From Acanthaster planci (Eukaryota > Echinodermata > Asteroidea > Valvatida > Acanthasteridae), in contig NW_019091456.1 of assembly GCF_001949145.1 (NCBI RefSeq), forward strand, positions 138,496 through 174,218: 35,723 bases of DNA. The letters are read 5' to 3'. The translations under genes and the position numbers were made by a program. Shown piece by piece: positions 21,943-32,145 of this stretch (its first letter is position 1; the number at the start of each line of letters is the position of its first letter). The notes beneath the pieces are model-generated. The model searched no databases and was not told the DNA's origin. It saw nothing but the letters and a program-made list of their open reading frames with translations.

Positions 21943-24067
21943 ACGGGAAAACCAATCACCTGACAATCCCAAAAGGTGGTGCTTTGAGGGAAAACTTGTT
22001 TATTGAGCGAACTTCCTCTAAAAGGTGTTGAGGTGTTTCCGTGTGTCGTTTAAGATAAGGCTTGTGAAACGTGTCCCCAGCAGGGACGTGTTTCAAATGT
22101 TTCCACGTTTAACGACGAAAGTGGTAAAACCTGATTTGCTTTTATAAGAACGGGACATTAGTGAAGGAAGACGTAGAAGAGATATACGCCGGAGAGGGAG
22201 TGGCTGACATCTCCGTGGACGTTGTGTCCAAGCAACCAATGGAAAGCTTGCTTTGGAGGCAACACGGGCCATATTCTTAGCCAGCTAAACACAGCCTTCC
22301 GTTAGTCTTGCGATTGCCTGTCGTGATGCTAGGGTTGAACCCCTTCTTCCTATACAAAGTAGACAATTTCGTACCTCGCTTATGGAAGATAAAGAGGTAA
22401 AATTATGCACGGGAAACTTTCGTGTCTCGCATTTACTTGTTATGCATGTTTTAGTATTCTAGTGCTCCTCTTTTTCTAAACATGTTAACTAATGCGGATG
22501 TTGATTGCCCAAAAAGTTTCCCTAATTTCAAACATAAAACTTGTCCATTGCACTTAAATCTTTCTGCCAAAATGCGTCTGTGCTTGAAGTTCAAGGCAAT
22601 AATTGAGTGCCATAAATGATGCCACTGGTTTAGAAAGTTGGGCACTTTACAATTCCATTATAGTAAAACTGTATAAGTGGAATAGAACTTTTTTCTTCGA
22701 GGAAATAAGCTGTAAAAAGCCGCTGGTTCACAACGCAGCAAATCTCTTCTGAGACTGTTGAGTGGACGAAAGTGACGCCGTCTTTGTTGCTCAAATTAAT
22801 GAATGTGCTGCGGGCTGCAGTATCCAGCAGTCATGTTCAGATGAGATTACACAAGCAATAAAAATATCCCCACCTGTCACTCTAACCTTGGACACAACTC
22901 AAATGAATTCAGTTACGCCTTCATTTAAACGCTGACACTAGCAAAATAACCCGTCACTTTAATCTCATGCTACGACTGCAGCAAGTCATGTGTGTCCCAG
23001 GTGGTGACTGCAAACTAGATAGAGGTTTATACAGGTTGGTCCAGCACGTTGAATCAGCCGTAACAACCGATGTCGATGTTAAGGAATTTATACCGACCTC
23101 ATGGGCACATGTATCTGCACAATAACATAATTTAACCTAAATAAAACGCTGCCTATAAAGAGGAAAATGTTTCGGAGGGGCATTATTAACTGACTTACTG
23201 GATGTAATCCTATTAAAAATTCCTTTATAAATTGAGTTTCACGTTTGGCCGAGCTCCTTGTTACAGTTAAGGTTATTCCACATGCATAGAACCATCGTGT
23301 GGAACGTTGGGTATGTGGGCAGCGGATGATGGTAAAAACTAAAACTATTACATTGGGTGCGTTTCTTAAAATTATTTCTAGTTTTTATTTGTATTATTCC
23401 TTGTGTTGGTTGTTTTTTAGTCTGAAGCTAGTGAGATATTTATTCCGAGGGAAGATTTTAATCACCATCGCAGAGGAAAATGTACACAAGTCACCTTGCT
23501 CGCGGATAATATATACATGTATTTGTTAATTCTAAAGGATTGTCGTGTAATTTTAATATGAGATAAAAAGCACCCCACCACCCTAAAGAAGGATTACATT
23601 TTACACATAAATTTCCTATGAAACTATGGTTAGTGGGTTAGGAAGAATATTTTTACAATGTTTCCCTACCATTGACAATAATACGACAATCAGCTTGAAT
23701 CTCGTAGCCAATGACTTGTAGCCTTGAGAATAAAATTAGCACTAGGGGATTTTTGAGACATGTCATCTATCGCACTAGTTTCTCCCGGCAGTCAAATTTG
23801 CCACTTTATTCATTAAACTTCTCAGGTTTCTATTCTACTGTCTACGAATTTCGTATCAGATGTCGTCCGATAATGAAGCTAGGTTCTTAACGAACTTTCT
23901 AAAGGTAATTCCCACCTTGCAACGAGTATAGTGCGATACCTCAAGAACCTTTGGAATAGTCAATTGTAATTGTAGAGTCACCTGTTTATGCTTTGTTATT
24001 CATACATTGTATTTGTATTGTATTAAATTGCTCTTGGCGTAAATGGTTTTATTTTTCTGTTCAACAG
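21943..24067. other. Region without a recognised gene; one weak exon-like ORF
   Basis: A GC-richer patch around 22150-22285 contains a 43-codon frame (22149-22277, stop TAG at 22278-22280) that reads like coding sequence and follows a possible TTGCTTTTATAAG acceptor; it is discussed as a finding. A partly palindromic GAAACGTGTCCCC/AGGGACGTGTTTC stretch lies at about 22065-22095. Everything else is AT-rich with no assignable feature. Confidence 0.45.
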
Positions 24068-24215
24068 GTTCCAAGCACGCGCCCAATATACAATGTCTTC
24101 ACTTAGTTCCAAGCACGCGCCCAATATACAATGTCTTCACTTAGTTCCAAGCACGCGCCCAATATACAATGTCTTCACTTAGTTCCAAGCACGGACCCGA
24201 TATGTCTTCACTTAA
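24068..24215. repeat. 38-bp minisatellite, 4 copies
   Basis: GTTCCAAGCACGCGCCCAAT followed by ATACAATGTCTTCACTTA is repeated from 24068, 24106 and 24144 with three identical 38-bp copies. A fourth, shorter variant begins at 24182 (GTTCCAAGCACGGACCCGAT) and lacks a few internal bases. The identity of the first three copies points to recent expansion, and copy number is probably polymorphic. Confidence 0.95.
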
Positions 24216-26896
24216 TCCGGAGAAGTTCTTTTCGTCAAATAAAGAGGCGAATTCCTCAAAGATTTTAAATAAAGAACTTGTTTGAAAGAATTTCAATCGC
24301 AGCATTAGTTCCAACTGGGTTGACCTAAATCGCTTGTTAACGTAAATGCCTAAATTTCCACAGTTCCAACCAAAACAATTACAACCATCGTTATAGGGGG
24401 TCTAGCCGTTATAAAATCTCACTAGTTAAGACTTCATGTATCTTCAATCTCAACGTAAACAATTTGATGACAATCAACCGACATTAGTTGAATCCTTTAA
24501 CTAGACAAAGCTTCTAACCGCAAAGCGAAGTGAAGATGATGATGTAGGGCTATAGAGAGGATGAGTGAATGGTGGTCGGCCATAACCTATTTATATTCCA
24601 GCCAGTTAATTAAACATTACCATTTAGCGAAAAGTAATGTCAGATTAACGTTTTGGGAAGTTAGGCCCAGAAATAGCGAAGTTTTTTCTTTTGGCGAAGA
24701 GATTTAAAGGACAGACAAAGTTACTAACATAAAACAATTTCTTAAATCCCACAATAGTATTTGTTTTCGTATCAAGACCCAAATGTCGCTCTCATGTAGG
24801 CCTATGGGAAATCAGCTAAAATGTAGGAGGTCTGCCACTTGGTGAACGCTATTTTCAGTCACTACAAACAATGAGAACATGTGACATGTGCACACCTCTT
24901 TCAGTTCTGCACTTTTAAATGTATCTGTTACGATCCAATAATCTTCAAACTATCAGTGATTGTAAATTATTCAAGAATCCTGAATTTTCTAGGATGTAAC
25001 AGAGAAATCACACTTATATAAAGAGCAAAGAAACAATGACGATACGTTTCAATTAAAATATTAACAACTGAAGTGTCGACAGGATTTTAAAAAACAGTGA
25101 TATGGTTATGCTTGTTTAGAAATGATTAGATTAACTCACACTTCTTGCCGCCAAGACCATTTGAGCACTTGCATAATTATGAATTTATTAGTGAAAAGGT
25201 CTGTAAAAGAGAGTCCACAACTGAGCTTTAAGGAATAACCGCCTAAACTCACCGAGTTCACATATCTTCGCCTTTATCAATTTGGCACATGAAATTAGTT
25301 GTTGATTACAATCATTTAGTTTGTCAATCTTATTGATGTAACATTAGTTAGATATCAACCAATAGCTATCAGTTGTATCCTATCAAATCAAAAAAATATG
25401 GATCATTTCAGACAAGTACACTTTACAAAATCAAAATTAACTTATCAGATTGGCTGAATTGGTTGACCTTTTACAGTAAAAAGGATTATGCATGTGTCTT
25501 TTTGTGGTCAACAGAAAAACATTTCTAACACATAGGAATCATCCCATTTTTATGTAAACATTATTTCTCAAAGAGCGACACAGTAAAACATTAAACATGA
25601 TTTGTTTTGCTTTGGTATTAGGCGATCTGTCCATACCCAATACTAGCTTGAATAATCAAAACAAAACATGCTTCCCACTCTCCTCCAGCAAACCCAAGCA
25701 AAAACAACTACACAAACAGACTACACAAAAACCTGCGAGTTAATATGTCACAAGACGTACATGCAAACGAAACGCCCACTTGGGGACTTATTCTGATCGT
25801 TAAAACTACATGTATATTAGTTTGGGTTACTGAAGCGTACAATTGATTTTTGAGTTTGGTGATATTGATTACGTTAGTGAGTAAGTCCTAGACCTTTTAT
25901 GAAATTGTCGACCCCTTTTAACAGTTGAAGTGGTTGAAGTTGATATCTACAGTGTTTGCCGCAAACGACTACTTTACGGACAGCGTCCTTGGTTGAACCC
26001 AATGGTTTAGCTGAGATGCCCCGGGAACTGATTGGTGTCATTTAGACAATCGTATCTTTAGTGGAATGTTAAAAAGTGTCCGAAATCAATAATTGAGCGT
26101 TGGCAAAGACAGAACGTGAGAAAAGGGCAGAGGTGACACTGAAGATATGCCCACTCAAGTAATAGACAATCTATCGGACATCCCTGCAGGTATCTTGGTA
26201 AATTGATATAGATTCAACACATGTAGAGGGATCCACAGTGGAAAATCTACGGTATTATTTCCCCCATGAGAGAGTCAGGTTTGATTGGTCAGTCTCCTAG
26301 AGATAGATCCAGTATGATTCGAAATTGATTGGATTAACTCGAAACTCGACAGTATACTTTAACCACTTTTTATCCCCGCCAGCACTCCTGGCTGGTCCGC
26401 ACGGGCGAGCCATCACGGGGGTACCCACTTGTCAAATTTACATTCTAACTAGTCGATGCCCCCCCCGCGTGAACCTCAGGCGATAAGGCCAATTCATAAT
26501 ACTTGCTGATGATGAGGAGTATAACTCTATGAAACGACGTCAGAATGGAAGGGTAGCTCGATCTGCGCAAAGCAAACGTCACATATTCAAAACATCATTC
26601 TATATGAAACAAGGTTAAGTAGCAATCGAGATGCTAATGACGAACACAGTTTGTCTGATATTCCTGGTAAATTCTGGGATTTATTGAACTCCTCCAGTGC
26701 CTAACCAGATTCGTGCAACAGTGAAAAAATGAGACCCCTTGTTTGTAAAATGGAAATGATTTTCGAGAGATAAAGGGAGGCATCTCCAAATCTCCTTGAA
26801 TATCTACTTTTGAGTCCATATCTCTAGGATCTTCACCTGAATTCTTCACCCTCGTCCTTCAGTAACGTAGTTATCATGTTATCGTTTCTTTGACAG
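24216..26896. other. AT-rich region without a recognised gene
   Basis: No open frame longer than a few dozen codons stands out on either strand from 24.2 to 26.6 kb, and no repeat structure was noticed. A CCCCCCGCGTG stretch near 26461 and a short GC-richer patch near 26380-26420 are the only compositional changes. Confidence 0.5.
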
Positions 26897-27072
26897 GAGA
26901 ACGTGATCTACAAATGAACACGCGTTCATATATCCTGCCTGTTGCAGGGGCAAGGTCAGGCACAGGATGCTACTTCAGTCAGACACATCCAGACCACTTG
27001 ATAGTGGGCAAAATCGAATTTCTAGAGTGGCAAACAATAAAGGTCCATGTTACTAAAAGTCACACAAAGCTT
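26897..27072 (+). CDS. Possible internal exon of an unknown + strand gene
   Basis: A 176-base open segment lies between a good acceptor (TATCGTTTCTTTGACAG) and a good donor (CTT|GTAAGA). It encodes about 58 residues including RSYILPVAGARSGTGCYFSQ and HPDHLIVGKIEFLEW. I do not recognise the family. After two leftover bases it ends in phase 0. No partner exon with matching phase was found nearby, so it could be a chance open frame. Confidence 0.2.
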
Positions 27073-29123
27073 GTAAGAACATGTACTACATCAACAGTGT
27101 ACTTTTCCGTATTTATTTTTTCGTTTGTTGTTTGTTTTTGTCTTTTTTCGGTATATATTTTATAACAGTGCAGCACAGTATGAGAAAAGTGGCCTTTTTT
27201 TCTAAACGAGCTCTACGCGTATTTTCGAAAAAAATCTACCGAGAGGAAGGGTTTAAATCTTCCGTCTGTACAGAAGCATAATGCACCTGTCAGTGAGTGA
27301 TGAAGCTTTAGTGTATTACCTCAAGTAATAGTATACCAGCTTTCTCCTATCTGACAGAGCCTGCGGTTGATGAACTGCGCACTCCAAATATGTCAGCGAT
27401 CAATGGGCCTTGAAGTTGTATGCTTCGGTGCAAGTGCGGACAGACTTGCATCATTCTCGCTTTTGCGCGGCAAAATGATTGTGGACAGGAAATGAATGAT
27501 AGTTTGTTAATCTTGCCCCATTTCCCGTTGTGTTTGCATAGCGTTAAGTCCTTTTTGCAACGACCTCACCACTTCGATTAACAACAAAAATGTGCTCGTT
27601 GTGTTTATTGACTACGTTTGTTGCTAACGGCTTACTGCGTCGCAGAGTTATTCCAATTAGATTTCAACTCATTCCCTATGCGTGACATGCAGCTCAAGTG
27701 GTTCCATAATTATGACAGAGGAAAGGCTCTTGCGAAATCAAAGTTTTTAAGTCTATTGATCTATTTTCCCCTTTGTGTTCGGATGCCGAGCAACATACCC
27801 CTTAGACATCTGAACCTTTTCCGTCTTGCAATGGGTGACATTTGAAGTTAAGGAAGGAGTTGAATAATAGTCGTTTCTACGGGCGATCTTTCTCTTCTGC
27901 TTTACTTCACAAATTTTCGAGTAACCTTATCTCGGAGGTGCAGCGGTCTACAGCCGCGCACCAATAGCTGGATGTGGCGGGGAGATTGCAAAGTAGCCAG
28001 TATGGGGACGATGAGATTTTTATTGACACACTAACACGAGTCTCTTTCAAACGCCACTTCTCCTGCCTATTTCTTTCTCCCTTTGTCGTTTCACACAATG
28101 TCCAATTTCAACCGTCAACATGAAGATATTGCCTGATTAAAAAGAGTTAAGAAACGCATGGCCAAAAAATCAAGAGTAATTTCAGAATTGATCATCGCAA
28201 TAGTTGTCCAGCGTTTGCAAACAAAGTGAACGTTTATCAAATCAGGAACTGGTCAGAATATGGGCGCATGTGTGTGTGTGGGTGGGGGTTACATTACACA
28301 GTAGCTGGTACAATGCTTCCTACAAGTGATTGTACAGTGAGCTGAATGCATTTGCATAGATCATAATCATCTTCAAACGGTTTATAAAGCAAAATAGCAC
28401 GGGTGGGGATGACGTCTTTAGCGATCTTACATCATGCACATAAAATATCAAGGTTTTGGCACTGTCCCAATCCTCAAAGAAGCCATCCAAAATGGAGTAT
28501 TGTCAGCCAGACGGAACTATAGAGCCGTTGTAATGAAAACCTTTCATTTGCTCTCCTCATTTGTCTTTCATTACTTCCTCCCCTCATCTTTCATTCTATC
28601 CCCCTCCTCGAGGTATGTTCCCATCGGCTTGGTCCCTGATTTTCCCCTTTACAATCCCCAATTTAATAGTCGTTCTCTTCTTCGTCAAAGTCATCCTTCA
28701 AATCCTTTCAAGAGGTCTCCTGATTTCATGGGCTGACTTTTTTTTTAAAATTAATGAAATTTCCTTAAAAGCCATAAACCGAAATGTATATAGCATATAA
28801 ATGTACATTTTTATATTTTTAAGTTCGTAACTGTGTCTACGTTCTCATGGACCGGCTTTTTCAACTTGATTAGAATCATACACACTAAAAAAAATAAATG
28901 CCCAACGTTGCGTAAAATCTTACTCTTTGTGGTGGTAAAAAGGGACATGGTCGTTTGTGGGATAAAACGCTATGCAACATGGGTTGCACAGGTAGGTACA
29001 TTGTAATTTGGAAGTCAAGGAATGACCAGATGGCTGATGCTTGTAGCGGGTAGGTTCAATCAAGGATTTGATACATCAACTGCACCCAGCAAGGCCTTCC
29101 CCCTATGGCTCTCCTCGCAGCGA
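27073..29123. other. Region without a recognised gene
   Basis: Only short open frames were seen, for example 28434-28736 on + (100 codons, Ser- and Pro-rich after residue 40, no recognisable domain). A short GT/G-rich stretch occurs near 28270-28290. No RNA gene was noticed. Confidence 0.45.
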
Positions 29124-29231
29124 TCACGAAGGCCTGCCCATGTTTGTGGAAATTCCCCCGAGAAAAAGTACAAACGACTGGCTTCTTGTAGATCCATGAT
29201 TGTCTAGAAAGTATTCCAAATTGGTTCCCTC
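29124..29231 (-). CDS. Possible terminal exon of an unknown minus-strand gene
   Basis: On the minus strand, an acceptor (CTTATCCAATCTTTTCCAG) precedes a 108-base phase-0 frame of 35 residues and a stop. It starts EGTNLEYFLDNHGSTRSQSF and ends with a TNMGRPS tail. The same frame stays open upstream through the acceptor, to about 29365. A second frame over the same bases is also open (ending at 29056), so which frame, if either, is translated is unclear. It is grouped with 29531-29607, 30268-30335 and 31212-31399 only because phases and splice consensus fit. Confidence 0.22.
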   Translation of the reverse strand, partial: EGTNLEYFLDNHGSTRSQSFVLFLGGISTNMGRPS

Positions 29232-29530
29232 CTGGAAAAGATTGGATAAGCAAATTCTCAATTTGTTATTGCCTTGAGACAGAGTGATATCAAGATTGTT
29301 AATATAATGCACCTTCCTATGGTAGTCGAGGCAAAAATTGCTGACGTAGACCTCATGCCTGGATGGAGAATATATTTTTCATCTAAATTCAATGGCAATA
29401 CGGCTAAGAAAGGTCCACTCGTGCCTATCCAGGGGAAGAAATAAAAATGCCATCTGTGCATTGCAGACGGTCTTTAAACAAAGCATGGTGTAAAATATTT
29501 ATTTTGGGAAATGAATGACAACATTCTCAC

Positions 29531-29607
29531 AAATTTCTTATAGATTTGTTTGTGAGTGAATGCCATAGTTAATGTTTCTGTCAAAACTATGCTTGAAGTA
29601 CCATCGG
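29531..29607 (-). CDS. Possible internal exon of an unknown minus-strand gene
   Basis: This is a 77-base segment on the minus strand between acceptor CGGGTTTGCCTGTGCAG and donor TTT|GTGAGA. It encodes DGTSSIVLTETLTMAFTHKQ then IYKKF. Its first two bases complete a codon left by the candidate exon at 30268-30335, and it ends in phase 0. Family unknown; a chance combination is possible. Confidence 0.22.
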
Positions 29608-30267
29608 CTGCACAGGCAAACCCGCGAGGAATTAAGTCCTCAAAATGTGTGTGACAGAAACAGGTCACAGTGCAAAATTAATATCCTGTTTTTCAAAGAA
29701 GACTGTAAATCACCAGAGTTGCAATGCTTTAAATATTTATGAAGATTACAAAGAAAGTGCTCAGTGCAACCAAACACACATGCCAATACGGTGTCTGGGT
29801 CAATTTTGACTAGCTGTGTGTTTCCCATGTGTGCATACAAGAACAATTTATAGAGATTTAGGTCATTTTGTTTCCGGCAGTGTATTTCCAACCCGCAATT
29901 TCCCTTTATGTAGTATTTAAGTTGCAACTTTTCCAACTACATGTGATTTTTAAGTAATCTTTGAAGATTTGCACTCTTTGCTAGCCAACATAGTGTCAAA
30001 AATCAAATGTAGTCAACAGCCTCCATTATCCTAAGACATTTATCAGACCTAGAATTACAATCCCTCCAGTAATCATGGACTTTCCAGGCAAGCAACTATG
30101 AATTAAAAAAAAAACTAAACAATTGCTGTCTTTCCAAAACTGTACAATTTTTCAATTGTCAATGGCATGAGTGTGAAGTGGAAAAAAGAGAGAAATCAGC
30201 CGATCCGAAGCAAAGTTGCACGCCTGTTTTTCTTTTTCATTTTCATTATCTAACACAGTAAACGTAC

Positions 30268-30335
30268 GTTGCCCTTTCCATGGACATGCATTCACGATGG
30301 ACTGAACCATATCTTTCTTCATGTTGGAGCTTGGC
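30268..30335 (-). CDS. Possible second exon of an unknown minus-strand gene
   Basis: This is a 68-base segment on the minus strand. The acceptor is strongly pyrimidine-rich (CCTTTTTCCTCTTTTATCAG) and the donor is AAC|GTACGT. Its first base completes the split codon left by 31212-31399 as ATG. It then reads PSSNMKKDMVQSIVNACPWK followed by GQ. I do not recognise the sequence. It is the best-supported partner of the candidate first exon. Confidence 0.32.
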
Positions 30336-31211
30336 CTGATAAAAGAGGAAAAAGGTCTTGAAATGATTTGAATGTTAAATGAACAGGCCCGTTGCCTGAC
30401 CAGAGACCGGGGGGGGGGAGGATTCGTCAAACCCAAAAGTGGAACTTTTGACACTGTGAACACATATTTTTATACAAAGGCCTATCATAATGTCCTTTGG
30501 AGCACAACATCAAACAAGTTCCATGTTTGTTGCGAACCGAAAGATATAAGACTTGTATAGGCCCCCTTACTTCAGTTTTCAATTGTCACGGCGTATTATA
30601 AATTGGCCTGGTAATGAATTTGCTCTTCATCCTGCACCTTGAATCGGGCGCTGAGTGACGGCGAGCGAATGATATGGATATTATTATTAAAACAATCTCA
30701 GAAAATCCCACAAAAAATTCAGAAGTTCTAACAAAGTGATACATTCTAGTAAATCATTATTACCTCCACCCACCTAACTAAAAATGGAAAAAAATATATA
30801 TTTCAGGGCGCATTTCATTTTGCACTTCGAAAAAAAAATGGAAAAACGGATCAAATTAACATGTCATTGGAACTTTGTGGTGGGTATATGAGTTTGATTA
30901 AATTTCACCTTCACGTTAGAAGTGAAATTTCGAAGTGCCCATAGGGTCCGCGCCACTTTCCGGTGCGCATTCTTCAGTTGTAACGTGAAGCAGCGCACGA
31001 ACAAGTGTTTTCATTTAGCCTAAACTTTCTCGAGTCCTCAAAAATACCAATTTTAGTGGACTGGATTAGTGTCCTGAGTCCTCGCTGGGTGGGCCATGCA
31101 GCTGTTCTTTTTAAAAACCAGTAAAATGATAAACAACATGGATTACACAACCATAAAAGACAAAATCAAACAGATGTACCACACAATATGTGAGGTGCGA
31201 ACGGTACTTAC

Positions 31212-31399
31212 ATGGCATTTTCAAGTCTGTTCAGTCTTTCTGGACTGGTTTCCTTTATGTCTAACAGGTGTACAGAGCCAATGTAAACGACAACCACTGA
31301 AAACATGACTGCCTTGTCCCCGCGCCCGGAACGCTGCGCCGCTGGTACACGTGGCTCGGCAGCCGCGGCAGCGGCCCAGGTTAGGCTGCGCTGAGGCAT
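31212..31399 (-). CDS. Possible first coding exon of an unknown minus-strand gene
   Basis: On the minus strand, a frame starting MPQRSLTWAAAAAAEPRV runs through a GC-rich patch. It continues VMFSVVVVYIGSVHLLDIKE, then TSPERLNRLENA, and ends at an excellent GCCAT|GTAAGT donor. The valine-rich stretch could be a membrane segment or signal anchor. The frame stays open further upstream, so the start is uncertain. The internal ATG of MFSVVVV has a G at -3, a better start context than the MPQ codon, which has T. The exon ends two bases into a codon, matching 30268-30335. The GC-rich, CpG-bearing patch at about 31316-31393 within AT-rich surroundings is typical of a promoter-proximal first exon. No family was recognised. 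Confidence 0.38.
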
Positions 31400-31937
31400 G
31401 GAGAAGCGTTTAATGACTGATTTCATTCTACGTTGCCATATAAACCGCCCGCAGTTCATTAAAAACCGCAGAGATATTTTCTGCATGAGAATCAATGTAT
31501 AAACCACGGCTTCCATTGTGAAAATTGTAGTATATAAAAATTATATTTTTATTTAAAAAAACAAAACAAAAACAAAACACCAACGAGCGGAACTCGGAAG
31601 CGAACGGGGGGGGGGTTCGTTCGAACCACCCGAGCCCCCCAGCCTATGGGCCTGATGTAAGCAGTAACTATAAGCGAAAAATTCAAGTTTTTACCTCAAT
31701 CATTGCCGGTTCCACAAACGAGTTTGTATTGTGGCACAGCCACAGCGTAGACGATGCGCAAGTGGTGCTCGGCAGCATGTGTCGGAAAAACAACACCTGC
31801 CATATAGATAGCGATATTTGCGGGACGACTGTCTTTCGAATGGGTGGCAGGATAATTTCTGAATATTTCTGGATCTAACACATTTCATACATGTTACTCT
31901 TGGAGGCATGAAAAACTCTTGACTATTTTATTTGCAG
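31400..31937. other. Interval between the minus-strand first-exon candidate and the + strand exon candidate
   Basis: It could hold promoter or upstream sequence of the minus-strand candidate. A run of AAACAAAACAAAAACAAAAC precedes a poly-G tract (GGGGGGGGG near 31606-31615) and the palindrome-like GTTCGTTCGAAC. No coding sequence was recognised. Confidence 0.35.
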
Positions 31938-32145
31938 AGCCTGGCAGTCAACGATAAATTACACCATGGAGGAAGGACAGGCATGGACGTGTGCTAAGCT
32001 GATAGGCAAAAAGGTTATTAACGTGATCGATGGAAAGAATATGTCTTTTTCATATGAACATGACTCATTGAAACAAATTCATGGAAAGACAATTGTTACC
32101 TTCAAACTGGAGAATCGGGGAATCCAAATCCCACTTTATCAGTAA
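31938..32145 (+). CDS. Possible terminal exon or small ORF, + strand
   Basis: A frame follows a TGACTATTTTATTTGCAG acceptor and runs 69 codons to a TAA at 32143-32145. It starts AWQSTINYTMEEGQAWTCAK. Alternating charged and hydrophobic residues (KKVINVIDGKNMSFSYEHD, then KTIVTFKLENRGIQIPLYQ) suggest a beta-rich fold. Inside it, ATG at 31966 lies in a good CACCATGG context and would give a 59-residue protein. Either it is the last exon of a gene whose earlier exons are unseen, or a small ORF of its own. An AATAAA occurs at 32726-32731. Family not recognised. Confidence 0.35.

Noticed and set aside
31096-31200. + strand frame MINNMDYTTIKDKIKQ resembling a bromodomain (PMDxxTIKxKI) motif
   Set aside because: Only about 16 residues resemble the family, the expected NY...Y motif does not follow, and the segment is AT-rich. 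It lies inside the candidate minus-strand intron.
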